Shown: piece after piece, positions 1-6,165 of the stretch
Numbering within the stretch: the first letter of the stretch is position 1
Layout of the letters: each line of letters opens with the position of its first letter
Assembly (NCBI GenBank): GCA_903859115.1
Contig: CAIOLH010000037.1
Coordinates: 1 to 7,698, forward strand
DNA from: an uncultured Opitutia bacterium
GTDB taxonomy: Bacteria; Verrucomicrobiota; Verrucomicrobiae; Opitutales; UBA953
Direction: 5' to 3'
Length of the DNA stretch: 7,698 nt
Made by a program: the position numbers and the translations under genes
The notes under the pieces: model-generated
What the model saw: the letters and a program-made list of their open reading frames with translations, nothing else
The model's database searches: none
What the model was told of the DNA's origin: nothing

Positions 1-270
1 CCAATTTAAAACCACCGAATAACAAGCAAAAGCCTCTTCACGTCCTTTCGTTTCACGCAAGCGAATGTATTCGGGTAAGAAAATTTCGGACAACTGTCCG
101 GTCTGAACTAAACCTAATATAATTTGCTGACAGGCACTCGCCGCGAACCAAATATCCATTTCACGCGACGCTCCGAAATACCACGCCGTAAATGTAGTAG
201 TAATCACGCCAACGGCAGTAATCGCTACATTAACAATCGCTAAATTAAAAATCTGTCGCGATGAAGACAT
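1..270 (-). CDS. MurJ/MviN-like lipid-linked glycan flippase, N-terminal fragment
   Basis: This is an open frame of 90 codons that runs off the left edge, so only the N-terminus is seen. It begins with ATG at 268-270, three bases after the TAG of the upstream glycosyltransferase gene. The N-terminal 30 residues or so are hydrophobic and fit a first membrane helix (FNLAIVNVAITAVGVITT). They are followed by FGASREMDIWFAAS and then FLPEYIRLRETKGREEAF. This order (helix, FG-x-S-x-x-x-D-x-x-F/W-x-A, F-x-P-x-Y) is that of the MurJ/MviN (MVN) members of the MOP exporter superfamily, which flip polyprenyl-linked sugars across the inner membrane. In a sugar operon the natural role is export of the lipid-linked repeat unit or glycan (Wzx-like role), but a housekeeping lipid II role cannot be excluded from 90 residues. 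Family call fairly sure, substrate unknown. Confidence 0.72.
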   Translation of the reverse strand, partial: MSSSRQIFNLAIVNVAITAVGVITTTFTAWYFGASREMDIWFAASACQQIILGLVQTGQLSEIFLPEYIRLRETKGREEAFACYSVVLNW

Positions 271-276
271 TCACTA
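268..276 (-). other. Double stop abutting start (TAG-TGA-ATG)
   Basis: The glycosyltransferase gene ends in TAG (274-276), immediately followed in the same frame by TGA (271-273) and then the flippase ATG (268-270). The two genes therefore share a reading frame but are separated by two consecutive stops, which guards against readthrough. No good Shine-Dalgarno sequence precedes the ATG (only a weak GAG about 11 bases upstream), so translation of the flippase probably depends on ribosomes terminating at the preceding gene. Confidence 0.7.
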
Positions 277-1887
277 ATGAGCTCGTAAGGGTGGCTCTAC
301 TTTTTCAATTTTTTCACACAGTAATTGAATCGTAGCATTTTGATTTAACTCTTCATCCGAACGAGCATTCACGGCAACATAACGACCATAGTCACCCTCA
401 ATCATAAAGGACCAATCTAAGTGATAACGTTCAAAAAGCAGATAGGCATAACGTAATGCCAGAGTCTTAGCTTTTTCAGCGTCAAAATTTATCCGCGGAA
501 AATCATTAAGAATCTGGAAATATTGTTCACGAGATTCGATATCTACCGTAAAACCTTTACCCCGGTAGTGAACCCCCGAAGCGACTAAACAAGGTATCCC
601 GCTTAAAGGCAATTCCATTCCGGGTGTACTCGTATGAACCAGACCCAGTGATGTAATTTGCGTAATCGACCAGGAGTTAACTTTTTCTTCTGGGGCAATG
701 ACACGGACATTCGGAGGCAGCTGAGGAAAAACTCTTTCGATTTCTTTAACGAAAGGTTGATTGGTTCCGATGACGACTTCGGCGGGGTGAATTTTAACTA
801 CTAATTGTTTTTCTGGATGATCGGCAAACCACTGAATCGTTTGCATGACCCAGTCGACGGCATTGGGAAAAGCGATTTCTTTTTGAGCGCTCGCTGCATC
901 CCATAGCACATTGGTAAATAAAACCATAATCGGCTTGGTCTCATCTAAATTAAAACGCTGGAGCGTTTGTTTTCGTCCCTCGAGCTCTCCAAAGTTATAT
1001 TTAAGGGCGTCGCCTTTGTGTGTAATACGACCCTCTAAATAATTATGAATGGCCTGCGATTCAATAGAGGTCAGGGGCTGATCTTTAACTTTTTCCCATT
1101 CCGCCGAAACATCCCAATCCATCAGGCCTTTCACCCAATTCATCACGACGCTATTTTTCTTTTTTCCTTTATTATAAACTAACGTCGGAATCCCCAAGGA
1201 CTGAAAGACCATTAAGGCCGGGGCCCAAGATGAATAAACACCATGACTCATAATCACGCGATCGGGACGCAAACGAGCACAGGCAATAGCCGCGCGCGCA
1301 GTAATTTTACAGGCTTCGTCTACTTTAATCGTCTGTTCGCGTTCACTGGCGGTACCTTGTAAACGACCCACCCGAAAATATTTATAGAGAGCACTCTCAA
1401 TAATATAACTGAAGTTTTGCTTGGCTAAAATAGCATCCGCTTCCGCATCTCGTGCACTTTTTTCTAATTGGGATAAAGTGTGTGTTTGAATTCCAGCCGC
1501 AGATGTTAAGGCCTGCCCGCGCCCTGCGCATTTCTGACAACGATCTTGCCAATCTTTTTCGGGCAAGCCCACACTATGGTTTTCACAGGCCGGCAAAATT
1601 CCATCGCAGATGACAACATGCACCTCGTGCCCACGGGCCCGTAAAGCTCGAGCTAAAGCGAGTTCGGAACCAATCATGAATGAATGACTGCCCAGAACCG
1701 TGAAGAAAATGATTCTTTGCGGACGGGCTGAGGTAGCTGGAGTTTGTTTTTTTAACGCACGGAATGAGCCAATCAAACTGCCCTCCGCCCATCGCTTTAA
1801 ACGGAGAAGTGATTGTGGCCTAAAACCCAAGGTTAAAAGGGTTTGTGCAGCGAGTGCGGGGATTTGTTGTTTCAGATTTAAGCGCAT
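274..1887 (-). CDS. Capsule-type glycosyltransferase (KpsC/KpsS-like, GT-B, HP motif); candidate nonulosonic acid transferase
   Basis: A 537-residue cytoplasmic protein without a signal peptide or membrane helix. An N-terminal Rossmann-like half starts around residue 58 (RIIFFTVLGSHSFMIGSELALARALRARGHEV, interrupted here for naming only) and continues to SHGVYSSWAPAL (214-225) and LGIPTLVYNK (231-240). The C-terminal half holds LFTNVLWDA (323-331), LVVKIHPAE (362-370), HTSTPGMELPLSGIP (418-432) and HYRGKGFT (440-447). This pattern is that of capsule polysaccharide synthesis proteins of the KpsC/KpsS type. The His-Pro pair H367-P368 matches the HP motif with which CMP-Kdo and CMP-sialic acid transferases bind the CMP part of the donor. 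Since the cluster makes a CMP-nonulosonic acid, this enzyme is the best candidate to transfer it. Four cysteines (C94, C101, C117, C120) form a possible metal site. ATG at 1885-1887 lies one base after the previous stop. Donor and acceptor are inference. Confidence 0.75.
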   Translation of the reverse strand: MRLNLKQQIPALAAQTLLTLGFRPQSLLRLKRWAEGSLIGSFRALKKQTPATSARPQRIIFFTVLGSHSFMIGSELALARALRARGHEVHVVICDGILPACENHSVGLPEKDWQDRCQKCAGRGQALTSAAGIQTHTLSQLEKSARDAEADAILAKQNFSYIIESALYKYFRVGRLQGTASEREQTIKVDEACKITARAAIACARLRPDRVIMSHGVYSSWAPALMVFQSLGIPTLVYNKGKKKNSVVMNWVKGLMDWDVSAEWEKVKDQPLTSIESQAIHNYLEGRITHKGDALKYNFGELEGRKQTLQRFNLDETKPIMVLFTNVLWDAASAQKEIAFPNAVDWVMQTIQWFADHPEKQLVVKIHPAEVVIGTNQPFVKEIERVFPQLPPNVRVIAPEEKVNSWSITQITSLGLVHTSTPGMELPLSGIPCLVASGVHYRGKGFTVDIESREQYFQILNDFPRINFDAEKAKTLALRYAYLLFERYHLDWSFMIEGDYGRYVAVNARSDEELNQNATIQLLCEKIEKVEPPLRAH

Positions 1888-1888
1888 T

Positions 1889-2551
1889 TTATTTTTGAAT
1901 TTGCTGACAACTGGAGAGACAGCGGACGGACTTCAGTGACGAGTTAGAGGACTCTAATTTTTTCATCAGAATAAAATCTTCGATATTATCTAAGGTGAGA
2001 CTTTTTTCATGATTTAATCCCATAAAGTTCGAGGGCAGTTTTACGATTTTTGTTTTAGGATTATGGCGAATATCCCACGTCACATGTTCTCGGGCTGACG
2101 CCGAATAGTTTTGGGTCTTCCAATGATCTAATAAAACCGTCCGACGGATAATTTCACCCGCGAAATGTGACAGAGGCTCAACATAACCATAGTCAGCTTG
2201 AGCCGCAGATACGGCCTCATAAAGCCCGTCAATGACTTCGGGCTGAATTAAATAATTATCACAAGTAATACGTAAAATATACTCTTGTTGGCTTAGTAAT
2301 GCAATCTGGGCAAAGCGCTCTAAAACATTTTCCTCACTCCCTGCAAAAAACTTTACCCCTTGGGCCTCTACCAGAGGACGGGCTAGTTGATTTTCAGGTA
2401 AGTCACCCGTTGCAAAATAGATTTCATTAGAACCCTTAACCGCCAATGCAATGTCACACATCCTAGCCCAAATGGTTTGACCGAAAAAGGTGTGGAATCC
2501 TTTCGCGGGTAATCGCGTAGAACGCAAACGGCCCTGCATAATGATAAGCAT
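1889..2551 (-). CDS. spsF: SpsF-type cytidylyltransferase (CMP-sugar activation)
   Basis: A 220-residue nucleotidyltransferase with the GT-A-like fold of CMP-sugar synthetases. It opens with IIMQGRLRSTRLPAKGF, matching the family signature QARMGSTRLPGK (Q6, R8, S11, R13, K17), which holds CTP phosphates. FFAGSEENVLERF (68-80) matches the family GSEnDVLdRy stretch, RITCDNYLIQPEVID (94-108) matches RiTGDCPLIDPeiId, then REHVT (154-158) and LTLDNIEDF (186-193) follow the family. Proteins of this type (SpsF of the Bacillus spore coat operon sps, next to SpsE/NeuB-like and SpsG/PseG-like) are believed to make CMP-activated sugars. Here it would activate the nonulosonic acid made by the neighbours. 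Oddities: Cys97 and Asn99 replace the family Gly and Cys around the metal-binding Asp98; the second acidic motif GLDVE is reduced to GE (132-133); and the C-terminal tail is short. ATG is three bases, in frame, after the pseG stop. Confidence 0.8.
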   Translation of the reverse strand: MLIIMQGRLRSTRLPAKGFHTFFGQTIWARMCDIALAVKGSNEIYFATGDLPENQLARPLVEAQGVKFFAGSEENVLERFAQIALLSQQEYILRITCDNYLIQPEVIDGLYEAVSAAQADYGYVEPLSHFAGEIIRRTVLLDHWKTQNYSASAREHVTWDIRHNPKTKIVKLPSNFMGLNHEKSLTLDNIEDFILMKKLESSNSSLKSVRCLSSCQQIQK

Positions 2552-2572
2552 AAATTAATTAATTAATTTTTT
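2551..2572. repeat. Short AATT/TTAA tandem at pseG-spsF junction
   Basis: Four overlapping ATTA/AATT units followed by a T run cover the last codons of pseG (Leu-Ile-Asn-stop), the three-base spacer and the first base of the next start. It is a low-complexity AT tract, self-complementary over about 14 bases. It may keep the downstream start free of RNA structure or be a slippage-prone tract; no specific site can be claimed. Confidence 0.4.
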
Positions 2573-3598
2573 GAGAGCAGCCGCTACCCTGACTCCACCC
2601 TTCCCATCGATAATCTTTAACGCATTTTTACTCATAGCCTCCAAGCGAAGCGGATCGGATAAAAAACTTTGAAGAGTTTGGGCAAATAAACCTTTCTGAA
2701 AATCATGATTCCAACCCATGTTAACACCCATGCCGAGAGTTTGAATACTTTGCGCCAAGGGTACTTGGTTTTCAGCCACAATATAGGCGAGCGACGGTAA
2801 GCCTAAATAACCCAACTCCCAGAGAGTGGCGCCAGCTGCGGAGATTGCTAAGTCAAATTCCTGTGAATACGCCGCAAAATCATCCTTAGCTCTCTCTAGG
2901 GTTACGGTAGGTAAATCTTTGGCCGTACTCGTGAGTTCTTCAAACCTCGGGTTATTGTGTCCGACTACTAACGAGATCTGCGGTAAAGAATACGGTATTA
3001 ATTTCAGCGCTTCTAGAATTTTGCCAGAGTCATTAGCACTATCGCCTCCACCTAAGGTGATTAATATCTTTTTAACGCCTTGGGTTCGGCTGTGACGTAA
3101 TTCTGGACGATTTAAAAATTCTTTTCTTAACACTAAGTAATCTAATCCCGCCAACACTTGTGCCCCTGGGGCCATCGCTTGAAGCTCAGCCGCTTGAGCA
3201 TGTGGATTTTGGTTTAAAATTAAGTCTACGGGTAAAAATGAATCTTGGCAGTAATCTGTCCACAGGCCGATTTTCACTTTCTCCTTACGCACTACCGTAA
3301 ACCAGTTTTGTTTAAAATGATATCCGTCTACCAAAAGAATCTTTGCCCCGGTCTCCCGAACGCATTGCGCTGTCTGTTGGGCGTCTTCTAATTCACCTGG
3401 TGAAGTATTTAAAACTTGAACCTCAAATTTATCCGACTGGAGGCGCTTCTCTAAGGTCGGATTAGGTTGGGCTAATATAAAAATAACTTGTCTACCTTCA
3501 GCCTGCCAGTGTTGAGCTAGACCCAGACATCGCATCATATGCCCCACGCCAATGACTGCATTGGCATCTGCCCTAATTAATAAAAGCGAGTCACTCAC
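2555..3598 (-). CDS. pseG: PseG-like UDP-sugar hydrolase of nonulosonic acid synthesis
   Basis: A 347-residue soluble GT-B-fold enzyme. PseG removes UDP from the UDP-linked 6-deoxy aminosugar so that the free hexose can be condensed with phosphoenolpyruvate. The N-terminus LIRADANAVIGVGHMMRCLGLA (shown in part: RADANAVIGVGH, 9-20) carries the conserved Gly-x-Gly-His, with H20 matching the catalytic His of PseG. Further hallmarks are LLVDGYHF (88-95), LITLGGGD (179-186), SAAGATLWELGYLGLPSL (253-270), AENQ (275-278) and DGKGGVRV (331-338). Length is typical for the family or slightly long. The start is GTG at 3596-3598, directly after the TAA of the preceding gene and in its frame. That stop excludes any earlier start, and the next Met (residue 21) lies beyond the catalytic His, so the GTG start is close to forced. 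Family call is strong; the exact hexose is unknown because PseC and PseH are not seen. Confidence 0.9.
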   Translation of the reverse strand: MSDSLLLIRADANAVIGVGHMMRCLGLAQHWQAEGRQVIFILAQPNPTLEKRLQSDKFEVQVLNTSPGELEDAQQTAQCVRETGAKILLVDGYHFKQNWFTVVRKEKVKIGLWTDYCQDSFLPVDLILNQNPHAQAAELQAMAPGAQVLAGLDYLVLRKEFLNRPELRHSRTQGVKKILITLGGGDSANDSGKILEALKLIPYSLPQISLVVGHNNPRFEELTSTAKDLPTVTLERAKDDFAAYSQEFDLAISAAGATLWELGYLGLPSLAYIVAENQVPLAQSIQTLGMGVNMGWNHDFQKGLFAQTLQSFLSDPLRLEAMSKNALKIIDGKGGVRVAAALKKLIN

Positions 3599-3601
3599 TT
3601 A
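3596..3601 (-). other. Abutting stop/start TAA-GTG, same frame
   Basis: The 166-residue gene ends in TAA at 3599-3601 and pseG begins with GTG at 3596-3598, with no spacer and in the same frame. This fixes the pseG start and implies translation by re-initiation or coupling, since no Shine-Dalgarno sequence is seen upstream. Confidence 0.75.
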
Positions 3602-4099
3602 ATTTTTACTCGAGGTTGAACCAAGATCTAATGGTAAATAGCCTATAAAACCCGACTGCAGCCATCGTCCGTCAATTTTTCTTAAATGGAAAATACTTTG
3701 CCAATTTAACGGCTGAACTAATTGATTTTTAAATTTAACCTGGCCTTTAAATTTTTTGTGAATGATTCCTGTGTTTTCGTTTAGTTCAATTCTTACCAGC
3801 GAAACAAGAGTGTAGAGCTGATCGCGAATATCATCCGGCAAATGATTTTTTTGAAAATCCTGAGCGCCATTAAGCCATGCCTTTTGATAGATTTCTAAAT
3901 TAGGGTAAGTTGCTACCCATTCCATCGGGTCAGCCGAATACCGTGCATCCCAACCCATAAAACCTTCCGATATAAAATCGCCCGCGCAAATTGACCAATC
4001 CGCAGATAAAAATCCTTCTAAGTCACGTCGTACACACATCTCCCACAGGCCGTAGGAGTCGCTTTCTTTAGCATAGGGATTAACTGTCGCTGGAATCAT
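3599..4099 (-). CDS. Unrecognised 166-aa protein, possibly NTF2/SnoaL-like
   Basis: I do not recognise this protein with certainty. It is 166 residues, soluble, with no signal peptide or membrane helix. It begins with an acidic, aromatic helical region (YGLWEMCVRRDLEGFLSADW, 16-35), then DFISEGFMGWDARYSADPMEW (part; 41-61), a second helix around 66-85, and a C-terminal half that looks like successive beta strands: VRIELNENTGIIHKKFKG (102-119), LNWQSIFHLRKIDGRW (131-146), SGFIGYLP (149-156). N-terminal helices with W/F residues followed by curved strands ending in 'G-R-W-x-x-x-G-F' resemble the cone-shaped NTF2/SnoaL-like fold, which often holds a small molecule, but this is a shape-based guess. 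It lies between the synthase and hydrolase genes, five bases after the former and directly abutting the latter, so a role in the same sugar pathway is likely. ATG is at 4097-4099. Confidence 0.6.
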   Translation of the reverse strand: MIPATVNPYAKESDSYGLWEMCVRRDLEGFLSADWSICAGDFISEGFMGWDARYSADPMEWVATYPNLEIYQKAWLNGAQDFQKNHLPDDIRDQLYTLVSLVRIELNENTGIIHKKFKGQVKFKNQLVQPLNWQSIFHLRKIDGRWLQSGFIGYLPLDLGSTSSKN

Positions 4100-4104
4100 T
4101 TTAT

Positions 4105-5289
4105 TTAAACCAAATCTTCTAGACGGACGCAGTCACCGCGGGGAATCGCTCGGTTTATTTTCCGGTTAATCAATTCACTTTCACGGTAGGGCGGCAAAGC
4201 CCCAGCGGGACAGGGACGAAGGACAACCAAGTCCTCTTTTTTAAGAATATGGTTAACGGGTAAATCGTCTCGCACGCGAATGGCTCGACGTTGAACAATC
4301 ACGGTTCCGGCTTCGTTTTCTTCTAATTGCTTAACCCCTGTACCAATCGAAAAATCAAAAGCTTCGGGATCATCCACCGCTGCGCGCGTAATCTTAAAAC
4401 GCTCCGCAAAGGATTGAGCACCAGCCGCCTTTAATTCTTTTTGTAGGTTTTCAGTTTCTTCGACCATTTTCTTCCACGACGCTGGGGTCATAGAAAACGC
4501 ATGGTCTTGGCCTTCCTGAGTATTATCTAGCGTGAAATGTTTTTCAACCGCACAACAATTGTAGAGTCCGACTGCACCTAAAACTGTTAGCGATCCATGG
4601 GTATGGTCGGACAGTCCCATTGGCACATCAGGCCAACGCTGAGCATAGGTTTCTAAAACTTTTAAATTGATGTATTTAAAGCGATTAAGCTTTTGCTCAC
4701 GTGTCTCATTGATCTTGGCAGTATACTCGGTGTTACACTGCATGAGTAATACCTGCGCTTTGTTTTTTAAGGCTACGGCCATGGCACCTTCGACTTCCGC
4801 CATGGTCGAAGCACCGGTAGCAATTAAGACAGGTATATTTTCCGCACACATGGCAGCAATTTCTTCATGCCAGGTGATATCTCCTGAACCCACTTTGTAG
4901 GCACAAACATGGGGCGCCACAGCCCGAACTAATTCGAGGGAATAAGGTGAAGTAAAATAGTGTAGGCCTAACTTTTCTGCCAGTTCTCGTAATTCAATCG
5001 TCCACTCCAAGGGAATGGAGGCCGCTCTATAAGAATCAAACACCGACTGCTTCCAGCCAGATTGGTGAGTTTTTACTGTCGATAAATTTTTGAAACCATA
5101 ATCCGAAACAATAGTCTCCGCAGAAAAATTTTGCATTTTTACCGCATCTACACGCGACTCAGCACAAGCGTGAATTAATTCTTTCGCTTGGCTAAGTGAG
5201 CCGCAGTGATTGGAGGCAACATCCGCAATAAAATAAACCGGGTAATCGGGCCCTACTTTTTTTTGTTTTATTTGTATAAATGGGTTCAT
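4105..5289 (-). CDS. neuB: NeuB/PseI/SpsE-family nonulosonic acid synthase with SAF domain
   Basis: A 394-residue cytoplasmic enzyme that condenses a free 2-acetamido hexose with phosphoenolpyruvate to a nine-carbon 2-keto acid. The N-terminal TIM barrel shows IADVASNHCGS (21-31), DAVKMQNF (48-55, K51), YFTSPYS (111-117), YKVGSGDITW (131-140, K132), LIATGAST (155-162), MQCNTEYTA (183-191), GLSDHTHG (225-232, H229) and AVEKHFTLD (247-255, H251). The two His match the metal ligands of NeuB. GQDHAFSMTP (260-269) carries the Asp (D262) expected to touch the substrate hydroxyls. The C-terminal SAF (antifreeze-like) domain runs from QRRAIRVRDDLP (333-344; R335 would be the Arg reaching into the partner active site) to IPRGDCVRLEDL. 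It is longer than the usual 340-350 residues, with extra sequence around 190-215, and the usual AEIGxNHNG is ADVASNHCG. Substrate class (Neu, Leg, Pse or other) cannot be told from sequence alone; neighbours favour a 6-deoxy hexose. Confidence 0.92.
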   Translation of the reverse strand: MNPFIQIKQKKVGPDYPVYFIADVASNHCGSLSQAKELIHACAESRVDAVKMQNFSAETIVSDYGFKNLSTVKTHQSGWKQSVFDSYRAASIPLEWTIELRELAEKLGLHYFTSPYSLELVRAVAPHVCAYKVGSGDITWHEEIAAMCAENIPVLIATGASTMAEVEGAMAVALKNKAQVLLMQCNTEYTAKINETREQKLNRFKYINLKVLETYAQRWPDVPMGLSDHTHGSLTVLGAVGLYNCCAVEKHFTLDNTQEGQDHAFSMTPASWKKMVEETENLQKELKAAGAQSFAERFKITRAAVDDPEAFDFSIGTGVKQLEENEAGTVIVQRRAIRVRDDLPVNHILKKEDLVVLRPCPAGALPPYRESELINRKINRAIPRGDCVRLEDLV

Positions 5290-5291
5290 GA

Positions 5292-6164
5292 TTAATTCTT
5301 TATTAAAAGACTTAGGTGGGGTTCCTGCACTAAAGCCGCAAGGGTCTGCGCCTCAGTTTGGCACCATTGATTCGCGGTCGCCTGGTGTAGTCGATTACAA
5401 CTGAGTGATAGATTTACCTTTCGTTCACCGTCTGCTTGCACTCCAGATTCAGCGTAGCCAAAAGTTTTGGCGACTGCTTGTAGAAAATCTATTTCTTCGC
5501 TTTGATCAACCGTGCCTAAATGAAAGATACCACGGGCAGTAGGTTGGTTAATTAATTGCACCACCGCTTGAGCAAAAATTTCGTCGTACAGACGATTTTG
5601 CTTAATCCCTCGGCTCACTTTAACCACCTGTGAATCTTTAAGTTTAGTTAAGAAAGCTTCATTGCGTGAAGGTTTCCACGGTGACCAACCTTGAATCGAT
5701 GAAAATCTCAGCACCAGCCAATCGTCATTAGGGTGAATGTCTTTAAGGTAATCCTCACACGCTCCCTTAAACTGGCCATAGGGCGTAATACTTTTGGCCG
5801 GTAAATCTTCGGTTAAAATCTGGTTAAAATCGTAACCATCTAAAGCCAAAGCCGAAGAAGCATAAACGTATCGAACTCCCGCCTTAAAACACTCGGTTGC
5901 TAATTGCCGATGAATTTCTAAGCCCGCCGCATCTTCACCGCGTAATAAATTAATGACGGTAGAATAATTTTTCTGTTTTAGAATTTTTTTGAAGTCGTCG
6001 CTCGACTGGGCGAATTCGAAATTAGCATGACTTTTGTGGATAGACTTCAGATTTTGCGAAGTCGTGGTACCCAAGATAACCGCTTGAGCATGATTCTTTA
6101 AAATCGCTTCGGTTAACCTAAACCCAATCCAAGAGCGGGCACCTAGTATTAAAACCGGCGACAT
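5292..6164 (-). CDS. RmlD-like extended SDR, putative 4-ketoreductase or epimerase
   Basis: A 290-residue NAD(P)-dependent sugar-nucleotide enzyme of the extended SDR superfamily. The N-terminus VLILGARSWIG (4-14) is the Rossmann nucleotide loop in the form GxxSxxG, lacking the middle Gly. YVYASSALALDG (99-110) supplies the active-site Ser, Y129 and K133 form the YxxxK pair (PYGQFKGA), and VLRFSSIQGW (151-160) and GIFHLGTVD (212-220) match the later strands. Length and layout are nearest to RmlD-type dTDP-4-keto-rhamnose reductases and the SDR part of CapF/WbjC 4-ketoreductases. It starts one base after the pseB stop and ends two bases before the synthase gene, exactly where an aminotransferase (PseC) would be expected. 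I infer that it reduces the 4-keto group made by PseB. Epimerisation, or a role in a different sugar, remains possible. Overall divergence makes the substrate uncertain. Confidence 0.75.
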   Translation of the reverse strand: MSPVLILGARSWIGFRLTEAILKNHAQAVILGTTTSQNLKSIHKSHANFEFAQSSDDFKKILKQKNYSTVINLLRGEDAAGLEIHRQLATECFKAGVRYVYASSALALDGYDFNQILTEDLPAKSITPYGQFKGACEDYLKDIHPNDDWLVLRFSSIQGWSPWKPSRNEAFLTKLKDSQVVKVSRGIKQNRLYDEIFAQAVVQLINQPTARGIFHLGTVDQSEEIDFLQAVAKTFGYAESGVQADGERKVNLSLSCNRLHQATANQWCQTEAQTLAALVQEPHLSLLIKN

Positions 6165-6165
6165 C

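Noticed and set aside
1583..1939. Minus- and plus-strand short open frames within the glycosyltransferase region (1583-1792 minus; 1700-1939 plus)
   Set aside because: They overlap a well-supported coding frame, have no family-like motifs and no independent start context.
2551..2572. Possible intrinsic terminator at the AATT tract followed by T residues
   Set aside because: On the coding (minus) strand it has no GC stem and no trailing U run in the right place; the next gene begins three bases after the stop.
2826..3095. Plus-strand open frame of 89 codons inside pseG
   Set aside because: Antisense shadow of a conserved enzyme (covers the SAAGATLWEL and LGGGD motifs); composition is not protein-like.
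4667..4900. Plus-strand open frame of 77 codons inside the synthase gene
   Set aside because: Antisense to conserved NeuB motifs, no recognisable product.
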